Notes: generated by a model not told the origin, from the letters alone. A stretch of 64,000 nucleotides of DNA from Brassicibacter mesophilus (GCF_050433385.1 NZ_JBNPXI010000007.1:1-64000), one strand, 5' to 3'. Shown: positions 51,907 through 61,843, counted from the stretch's first letter. Program-made: numbers and translations.

Positions 51907-52641
51907 TTAATAAAGAACTTTTTCAAGATAAAGTCCTTGTGCTGGGGCAGTATGACCTGCTTTAGTTCTATCTTTCGATTCAATTATGTCACATACATTA
52001 TTACAATCTATTCTTTCATTTCCTATTTCAATCAAAGTACCAGTCATAATCCTAACCATGTTATATAGGAAACCATTACCTGACACTTTTAACTCTATCA
52101 TATCTCTATCTTTTTCTAATGATATATTATGAATAGTTCTAACTGTATTTTTAACTGCGCTTCCTGACGACATAAAAGCCTTAAAATCATGAGTTCCAGC
52201 AAAAGTTCTAGCGGCTTCTTTCATTAATTTCATATCAAGATTAAAAGGTACATGATAACTATAATTTCTATAAATTGGGCTTCTAATCTTATTATTATAA
52301 ATAAGATATCTATATTCTTTACCTAATGCACTATATCTGGAATGAAATGATTCGTCAACTTCTTCCGATAACCTAATGCTAATATCATCCGGTAGAACAC
52401 AATTTAACGCATCTCTAAACTTGTTCGCTGGTATTCTAGAGTTTGTATGAAAATTGGCAACTTGTCCTCTAGCATGAACTCCTTTATCAGTTCTACCAGA
52501 TCCAAACAAAGTGACATTCTCATTAGTTGTTTTATTTATAGCAAGTTCTATATTTTCTTGAACAGTCAAGGTTTTAGGTTGCTTCTGCCAACCATAATAT
52601 TTACTTCCATCATACTCTATTAAAAGTTTTATATTTCTCAT
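51907..52641 (-). CDS. truA: tRNA pseudouridine(38-40) synthase TruA
   Basis: A 244-residue TruA with the catalytic motif GSGRTDKGVHARGQVANF (Asp near 53) and the C-terminal KVSGNGFLYNMVRIMTGTL. It modifies uridines in the tRNA anticodon stem-loop. Ten bp behind ecfT, in the usual ecf-truA-rplM-rpsI order. Confidence 0.96.
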   Translation of the reverse strand: MRNIKLLIEYDGSKYYGWQKQPKTLTVQENIELAINKTTNENVTLFGSGRTDKGVHARGQVANFHTNSRIPANKFRDALNCVLPDDISIRLSEEVDESFHSRYSALGKEYRYLIYNNKIRSPIYRNYSYHVPFNLDMKLMKEAARTFAGTHDFKAFMSSGSAVKNTVRTIHNISLEKDRDMIELKVSGNGFLYNMVRIMTGTLIEIGNERIDCNNVCDIIESKDRTKAGHTAPAQGLYLEKVLY

Positions 52642-52651
52642 AGAATACCTC

Positions 52652-53449
52652 TTATATGAATCTGTATAGTATTATTATTGCTAATAGCAATAATGTTATA
52701 CTCATAGCAAATAAATCTCTTCTTTCATACTTAAGCTGCTTCATCCTAGTTCTGTTTTCTCCACCTCGATAACATCTAGCTTCCATAGCCATAGCTAACT
52801 CGTCAGCACGTCTAAATGCACTTACAAACAGTGGTACTAGTAATGGAACCAAGCTTTTAGCTCTATTCATTATGTTTCCACTTTCAAAATCTGCTCCTCT
52901 TGCCATCTGTGCTTTCATTATTTTATCTGTTTCCTCTAATAATGTGGGTATAAATCTCAAAGCTATTGTCATCATCATTGCAAGCTCATGGGCTGGAACT
53001 CCTATCACCTTAAGTGGCTTAAGTAGTCTTTCTATACCATCCGTTAACGATATAGGTGAAGTGGTAAGTGTAAGAAGCGAAGTTCCTATTATCAAGAATA
53101 TAAGCCTTAATGCCATAAATGTAGCTTGTATGAGTCCTTCTTTTGTTATAGTTAAAGGTCCAATTTCGTGTATTATTTCTCCCTTAGTCATAAAAACATT
53201 AATTAAAAATGTTATTCCAATTATAAACATCAATGGCTTTAATCCTTTTAGTACATATTTTACTGGGACATTTGAAAGCTTGATGGATGATAATATATAC
53301 CCTAAAACAAATATATATGGAATAAAGCTATTTATGAAAAATAGTGAAATAATAAAAATAAAGGTTGCTGATATTTTCACTCTTGGATCAAGCTTGTGTA
53401 TTGTAGTTTCACCTGGAAAATATTGACCAATTGTTATATTCTTAAGCAT
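52652..53449 (-). CDS. ecfT: Energy-coupling factor transporter transmembrane protein EcfT
   Basis: A 265-residue membrane scaffold with five or six helices. The two ATPase-coupling motifs are ARGAD (ARGADFESGN) and ARCYRG, each with the Ala-Arg-X dipeptide that docks in the EcfA subunits. It overlaps ecfA2 by 8 bp. The shared module can serve many S components, possibly including the S-like protein at 36507. Confidence 0.95.
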   Translation of the reverse strand: MLKNITIGQYFPGETTIHKLDPRVKISATFIFIISLFFINSFIPYIFVLGYILSSIKLSNVPVKYVLKGLKPLMFIIGITFLINVFMTKGEIIHEIGPLTITKEGLIQATFMALRLIFLIIGTSLLTLTTSPISLTDGIERLLKPLKVIGVPAHELAMMMTIALRFIPTLLEETDKIMKAQMARGADFESGNIMNRAKSLVPLLVPLFVSAFRRADELAMAMEARCYRGGENRTRMKQLKYERRDLFAMSITLLLLAIIILYRFI

Positions 53450-54305
53450 CTCTATTTCTCCTTAAATAATTTAATAGCTCTTCCTTAGCTTCATCCACAG
53501 TTAGAACATCTTCTTTAATATCATGTCCTTTCCCCTTAAAAGCTTTCATAAAGTATGTTATCTGTGGTACTCCTAATCCAAGGCTCTCAAGTATATCAGC
53601 TTTCTTAAAAACATCTCTAGGAGTGCCTATTATTGCGACCTTTCCTCTATGCATTACTATAATTCTATTAACTAGCCTAGCAATATCCTCCATACTATGA
53701 GATACTAAGATAATAGTCATATTATTCTTTTGATACAAGCTTTGTAACTGGTTTAATATATCATCTCTACCTCTAGGATCTAATCCTGCTGTAGGTTCGT
53801 CCAATATAAGTACTTGAGGCTTCATAGCTAAAACACCTGCAATTGCAACTCTTCTTTTTTGTCCGCCACTAAGCTCAAATGGTGATCTATCTTTGTTGGT
53901 ATCAAAATCCAGTCCAACAAGGTCCATTGCTTCTTTTACTCTGCAATCTACTTCCTCTTGTGACAACCCTAGGTTTTGTGGACCAAAAGCTATATCTTTA
54001 TATATAGTTTCTTCAAATAATTGGTGTTCAGGATATTGAAAAACTAATCCAACTTTTTGTCTAATAGTTTTTAAGTTCATATTTTTAGCAGTAATGTCTA
54101 CACCATCTATTTCAATTTTACCAAAGTTGGGCTTCAATAAACCGTTTAAATGCTGTATTAAAGTAGATTTACCAGAGCCTGTATGCCCTATTAATCCTAT
54201 GAATTCTCCATTATCTATCTGAAGGTTTATATCATCTAAGGCTTTTTTTTCAAAAGGTGTATTTTCATTATATATATATGTCAACCCTTCAATTCTAATT
54301 GTCAT
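53442..54305 (-). CDS. ecfA2: Energy-coupling factor ATPase EcfA2
   Basis: A 287-residue ABC ATPase: Walker A GHTGSGKST, Q-loop FQYPEHQLF, signature FELSGGQKRRVAIAG, Walker B LILDEPTAGLD and the switch His in VSHSM. It pairs with EcfA1 to energise vitamin and metal uptake. Its ATG overlaps the stop of ecfA1 by 4 bp. Confidence 0.95.
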   Translation of the reverse strand: MTIRIEGLTYIYNENTPFEKKALDDINLQIDNGEFIGLIGHTGSGKSTLIQHLNGLLKPNFGKIEIDGVDITAKNMNLKTIRQKVGLVFQYPEHQLFEETIYKDIAFGPQNLGLSQEEVDCRVKEAMDLVGLDFDTNKDRSPFELSGGQKRRVAIAGVLAMKPQVLILDEPTAGLDPRGRDDILNQLQSLYQKNNMTIILVSHSMEDIARLVNRIIVMHRGKVAIIGTPRDVFKKADILESLGLGVPQITYFMKAFKGKGHDIKEDVLTVDEAKEELLNYLRRNRDA

Positions 54306-55132
54306 AATAGCATCACCAATTCCTCAACAGTTAATATATCATCAGGTAACTCGATTCCTTCTTTTTTAAGTTTATACACAAGCTCAGTCACTTGTGGAAC
54401 ATCAAGTCCTAAACTCTTTATCTGTTCAACATTTTTAAATACCTCTTTCGGAGTTCCTTGTAATACAATTTGCCCCGCTTCCATAACTATTATTCTATCT
54501 GCTTCAACTGCTTCATCCATATAGTGAGTGATATGAACAATAGTTTTTTTCTCTTCCATATTCAATTTTTTTATTGTCTTAATTACCTCTTTTCTTCCTG
54601 ACGGATCCAACATAGCTGTTGGCTCATCTAAAATAATACACTCTGGCTTCATAGCTAATACTCCCGCAATAGCTATTCTTTGTTTTTGGCCTCCAGATAA
54701 TAAGTGTGGCGCATGACTTTTATATTCACTCATTTCAACTATACCTAAAGCATCATCTACTCTTTTTCTTATTTCAGAAGGTTCAATACCTTGATTCTCT
54801 GGACCAAAAGCAACATCTTCCTCTACTATAGTAGCTACTAACTGGTTATCAGGATTTTGGAATACCATTCCTGCTGTTTGCCTTATGTCCCATATTTTTA
54901 GTTCATCAGTAGTATCCATTCCATTAACATACACTTTACCTCTCGTAGGTAATAACAGTGCATTCATAAGTTTTGCTAGTGTTGATTTTCCTGAACCATT
55001 ATGCCCTAGTATAACTACAAATTCACCTTTGTTAATATCAATACTAACATCTTTAAGAGCTGCAAACTCTTCATCTTCATTAGTTGTATATTCATACGTT
55101 ACATTGTCTATTTTTATCATAATATCATCCAT
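54302..55132 (-). CDS. ecfA1: Energy-coupling factor ATPase EcfA1
   Basis: A 276-residue ABC ATPase: Walker A GHNGSGKST, FQNPDNQLV, signature HLLSGGQKQRIAIAG, Walker B IILDEPTAMLD and HITHYMDEA. First gene of ecfA1-ecfA2-ecfT-truA-rplM-rpsI. Behind it, 55133-55448 is an AT-rich gap with one terminator and presumably the promoter. Confidence 0.95.
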   Translation of the reverse strand: MDDIMIKIDNVTYEYTTNEDEEFAALKDVSIDINKGEFVVILGHNGSGKSTLAKLMNALLLPTRGKVYVNGMDTTDELKIWDIRQTAGMVFQNPDNQLVATIVEEDVAFGPENQGIEPSEIRKRVDDALGIVEMSEYKSHAPHLLSGGQKQRIAIAGVLAMKPECIILDEPTAMLDPSGRKEVIKTIKKLNMEEKKTIVHITHYMDEAVEADRIIVMEAGQIVLQGTPKEVFKNVEQIKSLGLDVPQVTELVYKLKKEGIELPDDILTVEELVMLL

Positions 55133-55404
55133 AAGAATCCCTCATTTACACGCAAATTAGACTGTATAATTTTAATTTTTAAATGTTGAATTTTGAATAA
55201 ATTAAATTTTTATGCTATTTAATTTTAGCATAACAAACTAATCATTTCAAACATATTAAGCTTACATAACAAACTTCATTATTATTAGTATATTTTTAAA
55301 ACAAATATATGCCAAAAATATATCATTCAACAATGTTATCTAAAGATATTGCTTCAATTCAAAATTCACAATTTAAAATTTAAAATTCTAACTTTTAAAA
55401 TTAG

Positions 55405-55437
55405 AAAAAAGGGATTAAGCTCATAACACTTAATCCC
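55405..55437 (-). terminator. Terminator at the end of the alpha operon
   Basis: GGGATTAAG (55411-55419) pairs with CTTAATCCC (55429-55437), 9-base loop, then six T on the minus strand (55410-55405), 12 bp after rplQ. The remainder of 55133-55404 is AT-rich filler with short AATTTAAAATT repeats. Confidence 0.85.
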
Positions 55438-55448
55438 CTTCACTATAG

Positions 55449-55790
55449 TTATACTAACTCTAATATTACCATTTCTGCTGCATCGCCTCTACGTGGACCT
55501 AGTTTTAACATTCTAGTATATCCGCCGTTTCTCTCTGCATATTTAGGAGCCACTTCGTCAAATAGGTTTTTAACTACGGTCTCATCATACACATATGCTA
55601 AAACCTGACGTCTAGCGTGTAAATCTCCTCTTTTAGCTAGGGTAATCATCTTTTCTGCCATTCTTCTTACTTCTTTAGCTCTAGTATCTGTTGTTTCTAT
55701 CTTGCCGTTTCTAAGCAAGCTTGTTACAAGATTTCTTAACATAGCTTTTCTATGATCAGTAGGGCGTCCAAGTTTTCTAAGCTTAGCCAT
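55449..55790 (-). CDS. rplQ: 50S ribosomal protein L17
   Basis: A 113-residue L17 with KLGRPTDHRKAMLRNLVTSL at the N-terminus and the short bacterial length. Last gene of the alpha operon, 23 bp behind rpoA and followed by a terminator. Confidence 0.97.
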   Translation of the reverse strand: MAKLRKLGRPTDHRKAMLRNLVTSLLRNGKIETTDTRAKEVRRMAEKMITLAKRGDLHARRQVLAYVYDETVVKNLFDEVAPKYAERNGGYTRMLKLGPRRGDAAEMVILELV

Positions 55791-55813
55791 CCTTATCCCT
55801 CCTTTAAGCAGTA

Positions 55814-56761
55814 TTACTCTTCACTTTTCTTTAATCCTAATCCTAGCTCTGCAAGTTTATGCTGAACTTCCTCAAGGGATTTCTTTCCAAGATTTCTAAC
55901 CTTCATCATATCATCTTCAGTCTTTTGATTTAACTCCTCGACTGTATTGATACCTGCTCTCTTTAGGCAATTGTAAGATCTAACTGAAAGATCAAGCTCT
56001 TCAATAGTCATCTCAAGAACTTTCTCTTTTTTATCTTCTTCTTTTTCAACCATTATCTCAACATCACTAACATGATCAGTTAATGTAATGAACAAATTTA
56101 AATGTTCGTTGAGAATTTTAGCACCTAAAGAAGTCGCATCGTCAGGCTTAATAGTACCATCAGTCCATATTTCAAGTGTTAACTTATCATAATCTGTTAC
56201 TTGACCGACTCTAGTATTTTCAACCTTGAAATTAACTTTTTTCACAGGAGTGTAGATAGAATCAATAGGTAATACCCCAATAGGCTGATTTTCTTTCTTA
56301 TTTCTTTCAGCAGTAACATACCCTCTTCCTTTTGACATCTCAAGCTCCATGTACAGCTTTGCATCATCTTCAAGAGTTGCAATATGCAGCTCTTTGTTCA
56401 ATATCTCTACATCTGAACCTGTTATTATATCTCCTGCAGTTACTTCCCCAGGGCCCTCAGCTTCAATTCTTAGCATTACTGGCTCATCTGAATACATAAC
56501 AGCAGCTATTTCCTTGATATTTAATATTATCTCAGAAACATCTTCATACACCCCAGGTATTGTAGAAAACTCATGCAAAACGCCTTGAATCTTGATAGAA
56601 GAAACAGCCGCTCCTGGCAAAGAAGAAAGTAATATTCTTCTTAAAGAATTGCCTAATGTAGTACCATATCCTCTTTCTAAAGGTTCAACAATAAATTTCC
56701 CATAGGTATTTTCTTCATTTAACTCAACAATTTCAATTTTTGGCTTTTCAATCTCTAACAT
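55814..56761 (-). CDS. rpoA: RNA polymerase alpha subunit
   Basis: A 315-residue alpha subunit. The N-terminal domain (GYGTTLGNSLRRILLSSLPG) forms the dimer that nucleates polymerase assembly; the C-terminal domain (about 245-310; ELDLSVRSYNCLKRAGINT) binds UP elements and activators. Standard length. Confidence 0.97.
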   Translation of the reverse strand: MLEIEKPKIEIVELNEENTYGKFIVEPLERGYGTTLGNSLRRILLSSLPGAAVSSIKIQGVLHEFSTIPGVYEDVSEIILNIKEIAAVMYSDEPVMLRIEAEGPGEVTAGDIITGSDVEILNKELHIATLEDDAKLYMELEMSKGRGYVTAERNKKENQPIGVLPIDSIYTPVKKVNFKVENTRVGQVTDYDKLTLEIWTDGTIKPDDATSLGAKILNEHLNLFITLTDHVSDVEIMVEKEEDKKEKVLEMTIEELDLSVRSYNCLKRAGINTVEELNQKTEDDMMKVRNLGKKSLEEVQHKLAELGLGLKKSEE

Positions 56762-56826
56762 TTATACTTAACCCTCCTTTTATCTGTATTATGCTATCCT
56801 GAGGGCAACTGATTCTAATATATATA

Positions 56827-57450
56827 TTACTTAGAATATAACTCAACAATTAGATGCTCTTCAATTGGTAAATCGATATCAGCTCTCGATGGTGCTGCAA
56901 CTACTTTACCTACTAGGTTCTCAATGTCCATTTGTAACCATGGAACTAAATTACCTTGATAAGCTTCTTGAAGTTCTTTAAATCTTGGTGATGATTTACT
57001 TGTTTCCTTAACTTCTACTGTATCACCTATTGACACTATATATGATGGTATATCTACTTTCTTGCCATTCACTTTAAAGTGTCCATGTGTAACAAACTGT
57101 CTAGCTTCTGCTCTTGAAGAGGCTAAGCCTAATCTGTAAACAACATTATCTAATCTTGTTTCTAGAATGCTTAACAGATTTTCACCTGTGATGCCAGCCA
57201 TTTTATCAGCCACAATAAAGTATTTTCTCATTTGACTTTCAGAAATTCCATAAAATCTACGAACTTTTTGTTTTTCTCTTAACTGTACTCCATAGTTTGA
57301 CAATTTTGTTCTTCTTTGTCCATGTTGTCCTGGAGCATAGTTTCTTCTTGCTACTGGACATTTATCTGAAAAACACTTATCACCCTTTAAGTAGAGCTTT
57401 TGTCCTTCTCTACGACAAAGTCTACAAACTGGACCTGTGTATCTTGCCAT
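56827..57450 (-). CDS. rpsD: 30S ribosomal protein S4
   Basis: A 207-residue S4 of the zinc-binding type: CRLCRREGQKL and CFSDKCP supply four Cys near residues 9-31. The S4 RNA-binding domain follows (RLDNVVYRLGLASSRAEARQ). In many Firmicutes S4 controls its operon. Confidence 0.97.
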   Translation of the reverse strand: MARYTGPVCRLCRREGQKLYLKGDKCFSDKCPVARRNYAPGQHGQRRTKLSNYGVQLREKQKVRRFYGISESQMRKYFIVADKMAGITGENLLSILETRLDNVVYRLGLASSRAEARQFVTHGHFKVNGKKVDIPSYIVSIGDTVEVKETSKSSPRFKELQEAYQGNLVPWLQMDIENLVGKVVAAPSRADIDLPIEEHLIVELYSK

Positions 57451-57477
57451 TCTATATGCACCTCCTATATCAAATTA

Positions 57478-57876
57478 TCAGACTCTTCTACGTTTAGGTG
57501 GTCTACAACCATTATGTGGAATTGGAGTTGTATCCTTGATTAAGCTAACTTCTAATCCTGAAGCTTGTAATGATCTTATAGCAGCTTCTCTTCCTGATCC
57601 TGGCCCTTTAACGTATACTTCTACAGTCTTTAAACCATGCTCCATAGCTTTTTTTGCAGCTTCTTCAGCAGCCATCTGAGCTGCGAAAGGAGTAGATTTT
57701 CTTGAACCTTTGAAGCCAAGTTGACCAGCGCTAGCCCATGATATTACATTTCCATTAGCATCCGTTAAAGTTACTATTGTATTATTGAAAGTTGACTGGA
57801 TATGAGCTTGACCTCTTTCAATATTCTTACGTTCTCTTCTTTTAACACGTGTTTTTACACCTTTTTTAGCTACCAT
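57478..57876 (-). CDS. rpsK: 30S ribosomal protein S11
   Basis: A 132-residue S11 with AHIQSTFNNTIVTLTD, SAGQLGFKGSRKSTPFAAQ and the C-terminal PHNGCRPPKRRRV. It forms part of the platform of the 30S subunit near the 3' end of 16S rRNA. Confidence 0.97.
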   Translation of the reverse strand: MVAKKGVKTRVKRRERKNIERGQAHIQSTFNNTIVTLTDANGNVISWASAGQLGFKGSRKSTPFAAQMAAEEAAKKAMEHGLKTVEVYVKGPGSGREAAIRSLQASGLEVSLIKDTTPIPHNGCRPPKRRRV

Positions 57877-57896
57877 TCAAAGTCCCTCCTTTACTA

Positions 57897-58265
57897 TTAC
57901 TTTTTACCTTTTTTAGCTGCAAGTTTCTTAGGACCTTTTCTTGTTCTTGCATTGTTCTTTGTATTTTGTCCTCTTACTGGAAGACCTCTTCTATGTCTTA
58001 ATCCTCTATAACTACCTATTTCTCTTAGTCTCTTGATGTTAAGAGATATCTCTCTTCTTAAATCACCTTCAACCATATATGTGTCAATTGTACTTCTAAG
58101 TGAATTAACTTCTGCCTCTGTTAAGTCCTTTATTCTTGTGTTTGAATCAACACCAGCCTTTTCCAATATCTCATTTGATCTAGCTCTACCAATTCCATAT
58201 ATATATGTTAATCCAACCTCAACTCTTTTATCTCTTGGTAAGTCTACACCGGCAATTCTGGCCAT
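57897..58265 (-). CDS. rpsM: 30S ribosomal protein S13
   Basis: A 122-residue S13 with RIAGVDLPRDKRVEVGLTYI at the start and GLRHRRGLPVRGQNTKNNAR, then a basic tail. Between it and rpmJ is a gap of 172 bp, longer than elsewhere in the operon, with a hairpin (58418-58438) and a TATAAT, so an internal promoter is possible. Confidence 0.97.
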   Translation of the reverse strand: MARIAGVDLPRDKRVEVGLTYIYGIGRARSNEILEKAGVDSNTRIKDLTEAEVNSLRSTIDTYMVEGDLRREISLNIKRLREIGSYRGLRHRRGLPVRGQNTKNNARTRKGPKKLAAKKGKK

Positions 58266-58437
58266 TAAGTTTACACCTCCTAAAACTGTGCATTGTAATA
58301 AATGTGAATTCTAACCAACAAAACGTGGTTGTTACTAAAAAATATTTATATAAAGCAGCCGCGATTTTCAACTAGTATCAACCAAAGTAATATTATACTA
58401 AAAAAAAGGTAAAATCACTAGAGTTAATTTACTCTAG

Positions 58438-58551
58438 TTAACCTTGTTTCTGTTTGTGTCTTGGGTTCTCACAAATAACCATTACTTTGCCTTTTCTTTT
58501 AATTATTTGACATTTTTCACATATCTTTTTAACTGATGGTCTTACTTTCAT
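58438..58551 (-). CDS. rpmJ: 50S ribosomal protein L36
   Basis: A 37-residue L36 of the zinc type: MKVRPSVKKICEKC at the start, then CENPRHKQKQG, giving the three Cys and one His ligands. Perfect GGAGGG upstream. Found by translating the gap between infA and rpsM. Confidence 0.95.
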   Translation of the reverse strand: MKVRPSVKKICEKCQIIKRKGKVMVICENPRHKQKQG

Positions 58552-58566
58552 TGTAATCCCTCCTTG

Positions 58567-58785
58567 CTACTTATTACGCCAAGTTATCCTTCCTCTTGTT
58601 AAATCATAAGGAGATAATTCTAATGTAACTTTATCACCTGGTAAGATTCTTATAAAATTCATTCTAAGCTTACCAGATATGTGAGCTAATATTTCATGCC
58701 CATTTTCTAGTTTTACCATAAACATGGCATTTGGCAGAGCTTCAACAACGGTCCCTTCCACCTCAATAACATCTTGTTTAGACAT
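58567..58785 (-). CDS. infA: Translation initiation factor IF-1
   Basis: A 72-residue S1-like OB-fold protein: MSKQDVIEVEGTVVEALPNA start and ending YDLTRGRITWR. An in-frame start 24 bases earlier is rejected because IF-1 proteins have 72 residues and start at MSKxD. The Shine-Dalgarno site (GGGAGG) is unusually far from the ATG, about 12 bases. Confidence 0.96.
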   Translation of the reverse strand: MSKQDVIEVEGTVVEALPNAMFMVKLENGHEILAHISGKLRMNFIRILPGDKVTLELSPYDLTRGRITWRNK

Positions 58786-58814
58786 TAGGTAATCGAACCT
58801 CCCGTTCAACCGAT

Positions 58815-59096
58815 TTATATCTCTTTATTAAATGGCTCTAATGCCTTTCTTATATAAGCATTATTTATCTTTTCACCATTTTTAACTCTATTTTGAATTT
58901 CTTCTATGATTGATTTGTAAACGATCAGATGTCTAATCTTCTTTTTCTTTGGATTATCAAGTCTTCTAAAATCGCCGTCGACAACCAATACATATAAGTC
59001 ATCAATAACATCTATTACTATAAAAACTTTACCTTTATCCCTACCAGCTTTGGACCTAACGACCTGACCTATGTCAACATCATTCGTAGTTTCCAT
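58815..59096 (-). CDS. KOW domain RNA-binding protein (L14e/L27e-like)
   Basis: A 93-residue protein with a KOW motif (VDIGQVVRSKAGRDKGKVFIV, split here near 5-25) and a basic tail. It occurs between infA and map in many clostridia and is assumed to bind rRNA. The ATG at 59094-59096, five bases after GAGGTGA, is the start. Function in ribosome assembly is inferred. Confidence 0.9.
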   Translation of the reverse strand: METTNDVDIGQVVRSKAGRDKGKVFIVIDVIDDLYVLVVDGDFRRLDNPKKKKIRHLIVYKSIIEEIQNRVKNGEKINNAYIRKALEPFNKEI

Positions 59097-59118
59097 TAAG
59101 TTCACCTCTTTAGTCGGA

Positions 59119-59865
59119 TTATACCTTTGTTAAAATCAATGGCTCATCATCTGTTATAGCTATAGTGTGCTCGTAATGAGCAGAGTTTTTTCCATCTGCT
59201 GTAACAACAGTCCAATTATCTTTTAACACCTTTACACGGTAGGTACCTGCATTAACCATAGGTTCTATTGCTAGCACCATACCTGCTTGAAGTCTTGGAC
59301 CTTTGCCAGGTAACCCGAAGTTTGGTATCTGTGGTTCTTCATGCATACTTTGACCTATACCATGACCAACATAATCCCTAACTACTGCGAAACCATTTTT
59401 TTCTACATACGCCTGTACTGCATGTGATATGTCAGATAATCTATATCCTACTCTCGCATATTTTATGCCCTCATAGAATGATTGTCTTGTAACCTCTATA
59501 AGTCTTTTATCTTCATCAGATGCATTGCCTACAATATGTGTCTTGGCACCATCACCATAATATCCTTCTATTATTGTACCAATATCTATACTAATAATAT
59601 CGCCATCATTTAACTTTTTTAATCCTGGAATTCCATGAACTACCTCATCGTTTATTGAGGCACATATACTTCCAGTAAATCCGTTATAACCTTTAAAAGC
59701 TGGTAATGCATTATTACTTCTTATAAAATCTTCTGCAGCTTCATCAAGCTCTTTAGTTGTTATACCAGGCTTTATGAGCTTTTCGAGAAAGGCATGAGTT
59801 TCACCAACAAGCCTTCCTGCCTTTCTCATTTTTTCAATTTCTCTTTCAGTCTTTAATATAATCAT
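59119..59865 (-). CDS. map: Type I methionine aminopeptidase
   Basis: A 248-residue pita-bread metallopeptidase. Metal ligands are in ISIDIGTIIEGYYGDGAKT (two Asp), GHGIGQSMHEEPQI (His), and AIEPMV and EHTIAIT (Glu residues). It removes the initiator Met. Start ATG overlaps the adk stop codon by one base (TAATG), so translation is coupled. Confidence 0.96.
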   Translation of the reverse strand: MIILKTEREIEKMRKAGRLVGETHAFLEKLIKPGITTKELDEAAEDFIRSNNALPAFKGYNGFTGSICASINDEVVHGIPGLKKLNDGDIISIDIGTIIEGYYGDGAKTHIVGNASDEDKRLIEVTRQSFYEGIKYARVGYRLSDISHAVQAYVEKNGFAVVRDYVGHGIGQSMHEEPQIPNFGLPGKGPRLQAGMVLAIEPMVNAGTYRVKVLKDNWTVVTADGKNSAHYEHTIAITDDEPLILTKV

Positions 59866-60515
59866 TATTTATCGCTCCCTATCGCACTAACTATGTCAGA
59901 AAATACTTTATCAATCTCTTGCTTGCCATCGATATTAATAAGTATTCCCTTATTCTCATAGTAGTTGATAAGTGGCTGTGTTTGTTCTAAATATACTTCA
60001 ATTCTCTTAGTAACTGTTTCAACTGTATCGTCTTTTCTTTGCTGTAATTCTCCACTGCAAACATCACATATTCCTTCAATCTTAGGTGAATTGAATTTAA
60101 TATGGAATGTTGCTCCACAGTCCTTACATACTCTTCTTCCTACAGCTCTTTCAATTAATTCCTCTTTACTTACATCGATATTAATTACATCATCTAAGCT
60201 GTAGCTTAATTCTCTAAGCTCAATATCTAAAACGTCTGCCTGTGCAACTGTTCTTGGAAAACCATCTAATAAGAAGCCATCTTTACAGTCTTCTTCAGTT
60301 AATCTATCTTTTACGATAGCAACAACTAAGTCATCAGGCACTAAAAGACCTTTATCCATGTACTCCTTAGCTTTCTTGCCTAGTTCAGTGCCTTCTTTAA
60401 TATTTTTTCTAAAAATATCCCCAGTTGATATATGTGGTATCTGATATTTCTTAACAATACTAGATGCCTGAGTTCCTTTTCCTGCCCCAGGTGGTCCTAA
60501 TAAAATTAGTCTCAA
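59865..60515 (-). CDS. adk: Adenylate kinase
   Basis: A 216-residue long-form adenylate kinase: Walker A GPPGAGKGTQA, DGFPRTVAQA, and a zinc-binding LID with Cys pairs CKDC and CDVC (about 127-153), typical of Gram-positive enzymes. It converts AMP and ATP to 2 ADP. Confidence 0.97.
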   Translation of the reverse strand: MRLILLGPPGAGKGTQASSIVKKYQIPHISTGDIFRKNIKEGTELGKKAKEYMDKGLLVPDDLVVAIVKDRLTEEDCKDGFLLDGFPRTVAQADVLDIELRELSYSLDDVINIDVSKEELIERAVGRRVCKDCGATFHIKFNSPKIEGICDVCSGELQQRKDDTVETVTKRIEVYLEQTQPLINYYENKGILINIDGKQEIDKVFSDIVSAIGSDK

Positions 60516-60567
60516 TTACATCATCTCCTAAGGAGTTGTTATATTATTATGCTAAATGCTAACTTTA

Positions 60568-61842
60568 CTACTTTAAGAAGCCTTTGTAGTGTCTCATAAG
60601 CATTTGAGCTTCAATTTGTTTCATTGTCTCTAACGCAACACCCACAACTATAAGAAGTCCTGTTCCACCGAAACGAACATTTAATTTAGTTGTAGCCTGA
60701 ATGATAACTGGTAAAGTCGCAATAATTGCTAATGATATTGCACCAGCAAATGTTACTCTTGAAATTACTCTACTCAAATAATCTGATGTTGGTTTTCCTG
60801 GTCTGATACCAGGTATAAATCCACCGTATTGCTTCAAGTTATTTGAATACTCAACAGGATTGAACTGCACTGCTGTATAGAAGTATGTGAAGAATATTAT
60901 CAATAATATGTTCAATATTGAGTATATCCAAGCTCCTACAGTACCACTAAGAGTGAAGTACTTTGTTATAAAGTCAGCAGCTCCACCTTTAAAGAATAAT
61001 GCTAAGATTTGAGGGAATTGAAGTAATGATGTAGAGAATATTACTGGAATAACCCCTGCCATTAACACCTTTATAGGTATGTGAGTACTTTGCCCTCCAT
61101 ACATCTTTCTTCCAACAACCCTTTTTGCATATTGAACTGGTATTTTCCTAGTTCCTTCTTGTATAGCGATAACACCAGCGATTATAATCAATGCAACTAT
61201 TAAAAATGCAACTATTTCTAAGACATGCACTTGGCCAGCCTGAGCTAATTTGAACATCTTAACTATTCCACCAGGTGCAGCTGAAACTATACCAACAAAT
61301 ATTATCAAAGAAATACCATTTCCTATACCCTTATCAGTTATTTGCTCTCCTAACCACATTAAAAATGCAGTACCTGCAGTTAATGTTATAATAACAATTG
61401 CTACAGAAATAAAATCTGTTTTTATTAAAGCTTGCCTAAAGAACCCTATGCTTATACCAGCAGCTTGAATAAGTGCTAATACAACTGTTCCATATCTTGT
61501 GTATTGCGCAATCTTCTTCCTACCTTCCTCGCCTTCTTTAGCTAAAGCTTCTAAGCTAGGAATTGCAATTGTTAATAATTGTATAATGATCGAAGCAGTA
61601 ATATATGGGTAAATGTTTAATGCAAAAATAGTAAAATTCTTAAAGGCTCCCCCTGCCATTAAGTTAAGAAAGTCTAACATTCCACCTGCTTGGCTATCAA
61701 ACATTTGCTTGATAACCTCAGATTTCATTCCAGGAACTGGAATGCTAGATCCCAATCTAAAGACAAGAAGCATAAGTAATGTAAATAGTATTCTCCTTCT
61801 TAGATCAGGAATCTTCCAAGCATTTTTCAGAGTTGATAACAA
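60568..61842 (-). CDS. secY: Preprotein translocase subunit SecY
   Basis: A 424-residue, ten-helix channel protein with MKNAWKIPDLRRRILFTL-like N-terminus (here LKNAWKIPDLRRRI), the plug region, and the C-terminal GGTGLLIVVGVALETMKQIE. Forms the Sec channel with SecE and SecG. Starts one base after rplO ends. Confidence 0.97.
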   Translation of the reverse strand: MLSTLKNAWKIPDLRRRILFTLLMLLVFRLGSSIPVPGMKSEVIKQMFDSQAGGMLDFLNLMAGGAFKNFTIFALNIYPYITASIIIQLLTIAIPSLEALAKEGEEGRKKIAQYTRYGTVVLALIQAAGISIGFFRQALIKTDFISVAIVIITLTAGTAFLMWLGEQITDKGIGNGISLIIFVGIVSAAPGGIVKMFKLAQAGQVHVLEIVAFLIVALIIIAGVIAIQEGTRKIPVQYAKRVVGRKMYGGQSTHIPIKVLMAGVIPVIFSTSLLQFPQILALFFKGGAADFITKYFTLSGTVGAWIYSILNILLIIFFTYFYTAVQFNPVEYSNNLKQYGGFIPGIRPGKPTSDYLSRVISRVTFAGAISLAIIATLPVIIQATTKLNVRFGGTGLLIVVGVALETMKQIEAQMLMRHYKGFLK

Positions 61843-61843
61843 T